Source: CAKTOF01 sp964523945 (GTDB lineage: Bacteria > Bacillota > Clostridia > Oscillospirales > Oscillospiraceae). From it: 12,838 nt of DNA. The notes beneath the pieces are model-generated. The model made no database searches, had not been told where the DNA came from, and saw only the letters and a list, made by a program, of their open reading frames with translations. The translations under genes and the position numbers were made by a program. Positions 7,694 through 12,838 of the stretch are shown here, piece by piece; position 1 is the first letter of the stretch, and every line of letters starts with the position of its first letter. The stretch is taken from NCBI GenBank assembly GCA_964523945.1, contig CAZGBU010000059.1, positions 1 to 12,838 on the forward strand. The letters are read 5' to 3'.

Positions 7694-7738
7694 CGAGCCC
7701 TACTCTATTGCAGGTAAGCCGCTTTTCGTCCGGATCGG

Positions 7739-9097
7739 TCAGGGCACCAGGGTTTCGATCCACTCGGCAAAGTACCAGCCATCTTCTGCGTCCGGATCAA
7801 TGATGGAAACCGAGCGCGGGCTGCCGACCGCATGGTTGGCAACGCCGTAGGTCTCTTCGCCGCCAATGGTGCCCGTGCCGTAGATCGTCTCGATCGTACC
7901 GCCTTTTTCCCATTCAGCAGCGACAACCTCCGGATCAATAGAGCCGGTTTTCTGCATGAGCTGGAGGATAATATACAGACAGTTCGCTGCGGCCCCGTCA
8001 AATGTGGCGGCGCTCTCCTCACCATACATATCGGCGACCTTATCCACCAGGGCGTTAAGGATATCGGTGTTCAGATCACGGTCTTCCTCACGGGTGGACG
8101 GACCGAGCGTAAAGGCATTGTAGCAGGCATCCGCGCCGGCATACTCCATCAGGGTGGTGGCCGTCTTGCCCTGCGCGCAGGCACAGACCATGTCGCTGCC
8201 CATTGAGCGGACGGCACGCAGCAGCGCACCATAGGCATCCGGTGAGCCGTTGCCCAGGAATGCGTCGGCGCCGGAGTCAACCAGCTGCTGTGCATACGGT
8301 GTGTAGTCGGTTGTGTCACCGGGGTAGATAACCATACCGACGACCTCGATGCCGTACGGCTCGGCATAGCGGCGCATCAGGTCAAGCATCGTCTCGTCCA
8401 GACCATTGTCATCGTTGGCGAGAATGACGCTGTCAACCTCGGGGTAGTATTTATCGAGTGCGGCAAAGGCGGTGGCATAGTCGCCGCCGGTGCCGTTGGA
8501 GCCGGTGAACGCCAGCGGATTCTCCGGTACAATGTAATCCGGGGCGAGCACGCAGTACGCAGAGACGTGCATAATCCCCTCTTCTTCAAAGATATTGGCG
8601 ACAGAGTTGACCCAGAAATCGTTGGTCTCGACGACGAAGTCAACACCGGCATCCACCAGCGACAGCGCCGCCGTGTTCAGCGTAGCGTAGTCGGAGGCGC
8701 CGTCGACACAGATCGGCTCAAGCATGTAAGTTGTGTCGCCAACCGTCCAGCCGCCCAGATCTTCGTTGACATAGGCTACCATGGCGTTGAATTCGTTGTA
8801 GTTCGGCGTGTCGACGCCTGCAAACCAGCCAGTCTGGTGGACGAGCAGACCAATCGGCAGCGTAGCGGTGTTGGTTGGTGTTTCGCCGCTGTCGTCTGGC
8901 GTTTCTTCGCCGCCGTCCGGGGTTTCAGCATCCGGTGTTTCTTCGGCGCTGTCAGGGGTTTGCGTGTTGTCCGGGGTGGTGTCGGGGGTGTTGTCGCCGG
9001 CTGTGCCGCCGGTTCCTGTGTCCTCGCCGGCACAGGCCGCGAGCGAGAAGACCATTGCGAGAGCAAGAAGCAGTGCTAAGAGTTTCCGAGCTTTCAT
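7739..9097 (-). CDS. LIV-type (Peripla_BP_6) substrate-binding lipoprotein of the ABC importer
   Basis: The extracellular binding protein, 452 residues, first gene of the importer operon. It has a lipoprotein signal with a lysine/arginine start, a hydrophobic core and the lipobox LAAC, so Cys22 is the lipidated residue. A Thr/Pro/Asp/Glu-rich linker (23-79) tethers the binding domain to the membrane. The rest (about 80-452) is a type I periplasmic-binding fold of the LivJ/LivK family, with IGLLVHQTGWFAG at its start and the second-lobe stretch DSVILANDDNGLDE. The family binds amino acids, amides, urea and aromatic or other carboxylates. I could not infer the ligand. The ATG at 9097 has AGAAAGG upstream. 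Confidence 0.92.
   Translation of the reverse strand: MKARKLLALLLALAMVFSLAACAGEDTGTGGTAGDNTPDTTPDNTQTPDSAEETPDAETPDGGEETPDDSGETPTNTATLPIGLLVHQTGWFAGVDTPNYNEFNAMVAYVNEDLGGWTVGDTTYMLEPICVDGASDYATLNTAALSLVDAGVDFVVETNDFWVNSVANIFEEEGIMHVSAYCVLAPDYIVPENPLAFTGSNGTGGDYATAFAALDKYYPEVDSVILANDDNGLDETMLDLMRRYAEPYGIEVVGMVIYPGDTTDYTPYAQQLVDSGADAFLGNGSPDAYGALLRAVRSMGSDMVCACAQGKTATTLMEYAGADACYNAFTLGPSTREEDRDLNTDILNALVDKVADMYGEESAATFDGAAANCLYIILQLMQKTGSIDPEVVAAEWEKGGTIETIYGTGTIGGEETYGVANHAVGSPRSVSIIDPDAEDGWYFAEWIETLVP
8873..8989 (-). repeat. TPD/ETPD-rich degenerate repeat in the lipoprotein linker
   Basis: Residues 37-75 of the binding lipoprotein carry six TPD units, several as ETPD, mixed with Gly, Ser, Asn and Gln. 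The stretch is strongly acidic and should be unstructured. It probably spaces the ligand-binding domain from the membrane and peptidoglycan. Repeats of this kind can vary in length between strains. Confidence 0.7.
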
Positions 9098-9185
9098 TGA
9101 AATCCAACCTTTCTGAATTTAGAGTTGCTCGTCATGCGCAAACAGTGCACATCTCTTTCCTTTGCTTACGCATTTTACACAAAAC

Positions 9186-9215
9186 AATATAGCATGATTG
9201 ACATATACTTGTCAA
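9186..9215 (-). promoter_or_regulatory. Sigma-A promoter of the transporter operon
   Basis: On the minus strand, TTGACA (9215-9210) is a perfect -35 box. It is followed after 18 bp by TATATT (9191-9186). Transcription would start near 9180, leaving a leader of about 82 nt before the binding-protein ATG. The rest of the gap upstream (9220-9460) is AT-rich with no gene or clear structure that I can support. Confidence 0.65.
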
Positions 9216-9216
9216 T
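9197..9216. promoter_or_regulatory. Palindromic operator candidate on the transporter -35 box
   Basis: ATTGACA (9197-9203) and TGTCAAT (9210-9216) form a perfect 7-bp inverted repeat with a 6-nt centre. It covers the -35 box and part of the spacer, which would suit a repressor. The outer ATTG/CAAT sequences also occur beside the lysR/OYE-2 promoters, but with different spacing, so control by the same LysR protein is possible and not shown. Confidence 0.45.
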
Positions 9217-9460
9217 TGAGCATAAAAACGAAATGGATTTTGTACGCAAAACGAACGGGATTGATACCAAAATGACAAACAATTGATAGCTGTTTCGGCA
9301 TACTTACCCCAATATTTTTTGTAAAGAGGGAAAAAAGAAAAAGAAATGCGGTGCTGCAGAGGAGATGCTTTTTGCTCCCTATGCAGGGTTTGATGCAAAA
9401 TGACGAATCTGTCTGAGACGGAACGATCAAAAAATGTTTGGCACACAGCTGATAAACAGA

Positions 9461-9494
9461 TAAAAAGCGGCCTGCCCGGTTTCGGGCAGGCCGC
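9461..9494 (-). terminator. Rho-independent terminator of OYE-2
   Basis: A perfect 12-bp stem (9467-9478 with 9483-9494) with a GTTT loop is followed on the minus strand by TTTTTA. It lies about 40 bp after the OYE-2 stop codon and separates its transcript from the transporter operon. Confidence 0.88.
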
Positions 9495-9534
9495 TCAAAC
9501 AGGGACGCCGGCGCGCCCCGGGGGAGGGTGTGGC

Positions 9535-11538
9535 TCAGAGCTGCATAGCGGTGACATAGGCGGCGCGGTTGCAGTCCCGCACACAGCCGACCATGCGGCA
9601 GTCGCCGATGCGGAAAATCTGCTGCGCCGTGCCGTTGAAGGCGAGCGCCTCGTCATGCCGCGCGCGCATACCGCCAAGCGCGACGACGTCGTCGCATTCA
9701 ATGCGGTGCTGTTCGCCCGCGGCGTCGGTGTAGATGACATAACCGTCGCCGATCTCGGTCGTGGTTGCGCTGAGAATGGAGTGGAACGTATCCAGGCAGG
9801 CAATGGATTCCTGCATGCACTCCCGGTAGTGGATCGGCGTGGCGTCCGGCGCGAGGCGCGTGCCGCGGGAGAGGACGGTCACCTCGTGGCCCTGCTCGGC
9901 CAGGCACATGCCGGCCTCGGTGCCGGATTCGCTGCCGCCGATGACGACGACGCGTTTGCCCATCTGATCGCCTTTGGTGAACGCGTCAAATACGTTGTAG
10001 CAGCGCTCTGCGCCCGGGACCGGCGGTGCCTTCGGCTCGGCGCCAAGCGCGAGAATCAGCGCGTCATAGCCGCCGGCCCGGATCTGCTCCGGCGTAGCCG
10101 CCGTATTCAGCCGGACGTCAATTGCCGCCTTTTCGACCTGCCGGATCAGATACTCGCGATAGTTGACCAGCGGCCATTTGAACGACGCGCCGTCCATAAT
10201 GCGAAGCTGTCCGCCGAGCTGTCCGCTCTGTTCAAAGAGCGTCACGTCGTGGCCGCGCTCGGCGCAGTAGAGTGCGGCGCGCATGCCGGCCGGGCCGCCG
10301 CCGGCAATGGCGACTTTCTTTTTTCCGGCGGCCGGCTTGACGAACTGGTCAAGCTTGTGATTGATGCCAAGCTTCGGGTTGACGGTGCAGAAGCTCAGCC
10401 ATTTGCCTTCCAGGCTGGGAACATGGCATTTGTTGCAGCGCACGCAGGGAACGATATCCTCCGCGCGCCCCTCAACCAGTTTGGCATAGAAATCCGGGTC
10501 GACAAAGAACATGCGCGCCGCGCCGATCAAATCGGCCTTGCCCGCGGCGAGAATCTGCTCCATGTCGTCCGGGTCCTGGAAGCCGCCGATCGGCTCGCAG
10601 AGGATGCTTGTGCCGCTGGCCTTGACGGCCGCGCAGTCGGCGAGCGGCGCATAGTGGTTCTGCGTGGAATTATAACCGGTCGGATGATTGGCGTTCGGCG
10701 AGTCGGCGCGGAACTGGAAGATGTCGACGATGCCCTCGCACAGCTTGGCCAGTTCGATCGTCTCCTCGATCTTTGTGCCGCCGGGCATCTGTTCCGAACC
10801 GGTGATCTGCAGCTCGACCAGGAAGTCTTTGCCGCACAGTTCCTTGATCCGGGCGCACAGTTCGCGGATAATGCGGGAGCGGCCGGCAATGTCGACACCG
10901 TATTCGTCGGTGCGCTTGTTGGTGATCGGCGAGAGGAAGCGGGAGAACAGCGTCGCGCGGTAGGCGCAGTGGATGGTCGCCATATCGAAGCCCATCTTTT
11001 GATAGAAGAGGGCGCGCTGCGCCTGCATCTCGACAATCTCTGCGATCTGCGCATGAGAGAGCTGCTTCCCGGCCTTGCCGCCCCGCTGGAAGGCCGCATT
11101 ATTATAATCGTTCATATTGTCACGGAAGTTTACCCCCGTGTTCTTGGAGATGTCTTCTGCTTCTGTCTCGCATACGTCATAGAGCGGATCGGGGGCGGTG
11201 AACGGCATAATCGCAAGCGAGACAAGCGTATCAAAGGAATGAATCTGGTCCGTCATCTGGCACAGATAGTTTTCCACGGACGGGTCGGACAGATCGTACA
11301 TCGGAAAGCGCCGGCCGTCCTCGTTGAACGAATCGCGCTGGCCAGGATTTGACCAGTCGGCGAACGTCACAATGGCTGCGCCGTTGCGCGCAACGGCGAG
11401 CATATGGTCGATGACCTGCTCAGTCGGGAACTGCTCCGGCCCCTGCAGGAAGTGCGGCAGCGCATTGGACGAACTCATGCGTGTTTTCAGGATGCGGTTG
11501 CCGCACTGGATCGGAGAGAGAAGATGCGGATAGTTCAT
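9535..11538 (-). CDS. OYE-family FMN/[4Fe-4S]/FAD oxidoreductase with atypical active site, OYE-2
   Basis: A 667-residue relative of OYE-1 with the same architecture. It has an FMN TIM barrel (about 1-350) including FLSPITNKRTDEYG (201-214), Cys365, 368, 371 and 384 for a [4Fe-4S] cluster (CX2CX2CX12C), an FAD motif GGGPAG (413-418) and a second Rossmann motif GGSESG (534-539). The active-site loop reads HCAYRATLFSRFLSP (190-204). His190 is kept, but Tyr sits where OYEs have His/Asn, and no Tyr is at the proton-donor position. An in-frame ATG at 11685 would add 49 residues running across the promoter region. I chose ATG 11538 because AAAGGAGG lies 8 nt upstream and the protein then begins like its family (MNYPHLLSPIQCGNR). 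It is divergent from lysR, the classic position of a LysR target. Substrate unknown. Confidence 0.88.
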   Translation of the reverse strand: MNYPHLLSPIQCGNRILKTRMSSSNALPHFLQGPEQFPTEQVIDHMLAVARNGAAIVTFADWSNPGQRDSFNEDGRRFPMYDLSDPSVENYLCQMTDQIHSFDTLVSLAIMPFTAPDPLYDVCETEAEDISKNTGVNFRDNMNDYNNAAFQRGGKAGKQLSHAQIAEIVEMQAQRALFYQKMGFDMATIHCAYRATLFSRFLSPITNKRTDEYGVDIAGRSRIIRELCARIKELCGKDFLVELQITGSEQMPGGTKIEETIELAKLCEGIVDIFQFRADSPNANHPTGYNSTQNHYAPLADCAAVKASGTSILCEPIGGFQDPDDMEQILAAGKADLIGAARMFFVDPDFYAKLVEGRAEDIVPCVRCNKCHVPSLEGKWLSFCTVNPKLGINHKLDQFVKPAAGKKKVAIAGGGPAGMRAALYCAERGHDVTLFEQSGQLGGQLRIMDGASFKWPLVNYREYLIRQVEKAAIDVRLNTAATPEQIRAGGYDALILALGAEPKAPPVPGAERCYNVFDAFTKGDQMGKRVVVIGGSESGTEAGMCLAEQGHEVTVLSRGTRLAPDATPIHYRECMQESIACLDTFHSILSATTTEIGDGYVIYTDAAGEQHRIECDDVVALGGMRARHDEALAFNGTAQQIFRIGDCRMVGCVRDCNRAAYVTAMQL

Positions 11539-11557
11539 CAGGGGATCCTCCTTTGGT

Positions 11558-11586
11558 TTGACAGCCGGAATGCTGTGCAATATAAT
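11558..11586 (+). promoter_or_regulatory. Consensus sigma-A promoter of lysR
   Basis: TTGACA (11558-11563), 17 bp, TATAAT (11581-11586): both boxes and the spacer match the consensus exactly. Transcription would start near 11593, giving a leader of about 80 nt to the lysR ATG. The OYE-2 start codon and Shine-Dalgarno lie immediately to the left, so the -35 box is inside the OYE-2 leader. Confidence 0.75.
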
Positions 11587-11592
11587 ACCTAT

Positions 11593-11622
11593 ATTATAAT
11601 GGTACAAAAGGCTTCCGTCCAA
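11593..11622 (-). promoter_or_regulatory. Sigma-A promoter of OYE-2
   Basis: On the minus strand, TTGGAC (11622-11617) and a perfect TATAAT (11598-11593) are separated by 18 bp. Transcription would start near 11586, with a leader of about 48 nt. The -10 box covers the expected start point of the lysR transcript, so the two promoters cannot be occupied at the same time. Confidence 0.65.
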
Positions 11623-11644
11623 TGTAAGAATTGGATGGAACAAT
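11619..11644. promoter_or_regulatory. LysR-type operator candidate: three ATTG/CAAT half-sites
   Basis: CCAAT (11619-11623), ATTGG (11630-11634) and CAAT (11641-11644) alternate in orientation at steps of 10-11 bp, one helical turn. The first pair is a perfect 5-bp dyad (CCAAT-N6-ATTGG). The second pair, ATTG-N7-CAAT, contains the LysR motif T-N11-A (T11631, A11643). The array lies at about -33 to -58 relative to the OYE-2 start, where LysR activators bind, and downstream of the lysR start, where binding would repress lysR. Confidence 0.55.
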
Positions 11645-11674
11645 CCGGATTTTCGATGGAATGGGGCGATAGGG

Positions 11675-12580
11675 ATGACCTCCAATCAGGTGCGGTACTT
11701 TCTCGAGGTGGCAGATCGGCAGAATATGACGGCGGCAGCGGAGCAGCTGTATCTGGCGCAGTCTACGCTCAGCCGGCAGATCCAGCTGCTGGAGGAAGAG
11801 CTTGGGGCACAGCTGTTTGTGCGGGACAAGAGCGGGCTGACGCTGACGCGGGCCGGTGAGATCTTCTACAACGAGGCCCGGGAGATCTACGCACGCGAGC
11901 AGCGGCTACGCGCCAGGATCGAGTCTGCTGCGCATGGCCGTCCCGAAATGCTGCGCCTGTCGATGCTCGAGGAAACGTTTCCGCCCGACGCCCTGGTGCG
12001 TGCGGTGCAGAATCTGCGCGCCGTGCATCCGGCCATAGATGTCACAATTAAAGTATTGGATGTGCACAATTTGTTTATGGAGTTTGGCTCCGGTGGGGCC
12101 GATGCGGTCTGCACACTGCGCCATAATGTGGATATTATCGATGACGCAGTCTGTATTCCGCTCGCAACCGAGCCGATGTTTCTGGCGTGCAGCAGTACGA
12201 TCCCGCTGCCGGACAGCCCGGAGCTGACAACCGATGATCTGGAGCGTCTGATGGCACAGACGGACTTCCTGATGGTGGAACCGTCGGTGTTTGACCGGCA
12301 GAATGAGCGCCTGCGCGGCCTGCTCTATACCAACATGCAGGACGAGCAGGTCAGCCGCATCCGCTATCTCCGTTCAACGGCGTCGATCGCGATGCATGTG
12401 CTGTGCGGCCTGGGAGTGACAATGGTGCATGCCTCCCATCGACTGACGACGGCGCCCGGCATCCGGCTCAAACCGGTACGCGGTGCGGTGCCGGTTGAGC
12501 TGGTGTGCGCCTACCGTGCCGGCAGCAGCAACCCGGCGCTGCCGCATCTGGTGGAGCAGCTGCAAAAACAGTTGACATAA
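11675..12580 (+). CDS. LysR-family transcriptional regulator
   Basis: A DNA-binding regulator of 301 residues, the standard length for the family. The winged helix-turn-helix is at about 1-60, with the recognisable MTAAAEQLYLAQSTLSRQI and LEEELGAQLFVRD stretches. A linker helix and a two-lobed effector-binding domain follow (about 92-295). LysR proteins usually control a divergent neighbour in response to a pathway metabolite and repress themselves. Here the neighbour is OYE-2, and the operator-like half-sites lie between them. The effector is probably the reductase substrate or product, which is inference. The ATG at 11675 has only a weak G-rich Shine-Dalgarno (around 11663-11666), consistent with modest expression. 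No terminator follows before the next gene. Confidence 0.93.
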   Translation: MTSNQVRYFLEVADRQNMTAAAEQLYLAQSTLSRQIQLLEEELGAQLFVRDKSGLTLTRAGEIFYNEAREIYAREQRLRARIESAAHGRPEMLRLSMLEETFPPDALVRAVQNLRAVHPAIDVTIKVLDVHNLFMEFGSGGADAVCTLRHNVDIIDDAVCIPLATEPMFLACSSTIPLPDSPELTTDDLERLMAQTDFLMVEPSVFDRQNERLRGLLYTNMQDEQVSRIRYLRSTASIAMHVLCGLGVTMVHASHRLTTAPGIRLKPVRGAVPVELVCAYRAGSSNPALPHLVEQLQKQLT

Positions 12581-12646
12581 GGCGCCTTTTGCACGAATCT
12601 GGACGGGCAGCCGCGGAATAGAGTGTACCGAAGGAGGCGGTATGCC

Positions 12647-12838
12647 ATGTTATCTGCGGCCGTGCTGCTGATGCTCAGCAGCATGCTCTATTCGCTGCGC
12701 CTGTCGTCGGGCGGATCGTTCCCCAAGCCGCTGAGCGCGCAGGAGGAACGGTACTATCTCGAGCGCGCCGCCCAGGGCGACCTGGAGGCGCGCAATATTC
12801 TCATCGAGCGCAACCTTCGCCTGGTGGCGCACATTATG
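12647..12838 (+). CDS. sigK: RNA polymerase sporulation sigma factor, SigK-like, partial (runs off the window)
   Basis: The first 64 residues of a sigma-70-family factor; the window ends mid-gene. A hydrophobic N-terminal stretch (about 1-20) resembles the membrane-associated pro-sequence of pro-sigma-K, which is removed by proteolysis in the mother cell late in sporulation. After it come GGSFPKPLSAQEE and GDLEARNILIERNLRLVAHI, which match the start of SigK rather than SigE, where the parallel text has PPPLSKDEE and RLVVYI. The ATG at 12647 has AAGGAGG (12631-12637) 9 nt upstream; an ATG at 12642 is out of frame. I saw no clear sigma-E or sigma-K promoter in the 66-bp gap after lysR. Whether the gene is intact or split by a skin-type element cannot be seen here. 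Confidence 0.88.
   Translation, partial: MLSAAVLLMLSSMLYSLRLSSGGSFPKPLSAQEERYYLERAAQGDLEARNILIERNLRLVAHIM

Noticed and set aside
9132..9173. A 13-codon leader ORF in the transporter 5' region (minus strand, MRKQRKEMCTVCA)
   Set aside because: It has no Shine-Dalgarno, would start only about 6 nt from the predicted transcript start, and shows no run of codons or alternative hairpins that would suggest attenuation.
9400..11352. A 650-codon open frame on the plus strand across OYE-2
   Set aside because: Same situation: antisense to OYE-2, no domain motif, and it starts in the AT-rich gap and crosses the terminator stem.
11539..11685. A 49-residue N-terminal extension of OYE-2 from ATG 11685
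   Set aside because: The extension crosses the promoter and operator region, does not look like an OYE N-terminus, and ATG 11538 has an ideal Shine-Dalgarno.
12581..12646. A terminator after lysR (GGCGCC followed by TTTT)
   Set aside because: The 6-base palindrome has no loop and cannot form a useful hairpin, so I call no terminator there.

Overview
The window reads as chromosomal DNA of a GC-rich, endospore-forming Clostridia species, most likely an Oscillospiraceae-type gut anaerobe. This is inferred from a pro-sigma-K-like gene at the right edge, AAGGAGG-type ribosome binding sites, consensus sigma-A promoters in AT-rich gaps between GC-rich genes, a lipoprotein signal typical of Firmicutes, and oxygen-sensitive Fe-S flavoenzymes of the kind common in anaerobic clostridia. 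No mobile element, CRISPR array, tRNA or rRNA gene was seen.

Layout. (1) 149-1967, plus strand: a membrane-anchored GGDEF (diguanylate cyclase-type) gene with its own extended -10 promoter, broken by one in-frame TGA at 1098-1100. It ends at a bidirectional terminator (1988-2021). (2) 2038-9097, minus strand: a complete branched-chain amino acid (LIV/HAAT)-type ABC importer in the order binding lipoprotein, LivH, LivM, LivG, LivF. Downstream of it is an Old Yellow Enzyme (OYE)-family FMN/[4Fe-4S]/FAD reductase (OYE-1) that has its own promoter. (3) 9098-9534: a 437-bp AT-rich gap with the transporter promoter, a dyad on its -35 box, and the terminator of the next gene. (4) 9535-11538, minus strand: a second, divergent OYE-family reductase (OYE-2). 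(5) 11539-11674: a compact divergent control region with overlapping promoters and LysR-type half-sites. (6) 11675-12580, plus strand: a LysR-family regulator. (7) 12647 to the edge: the start of a sporulation sigma factor (sigK-like).

How the genes may work together. A LysR regulator, a five-component importer of the family that carries amino acids and small (including aromatic) carboxylates, and two FadH/BaiCD/enoate-reductase-like flavoenzymes form a plausible import-and-reduce cassette. In this reading an unsaturated organic compound is taken up by the ABC system and its C=C bond is reduced with NAD(P)H, giving the cell an electron sink. Both reductases lack the usual active-site proton-donor tyrosine, and they differ from each other there, so they probably act on different or unusual substrates. 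The substrate cannot be read from sequence. The GGDEF gene and sigK appear to be unrelated neighbours.
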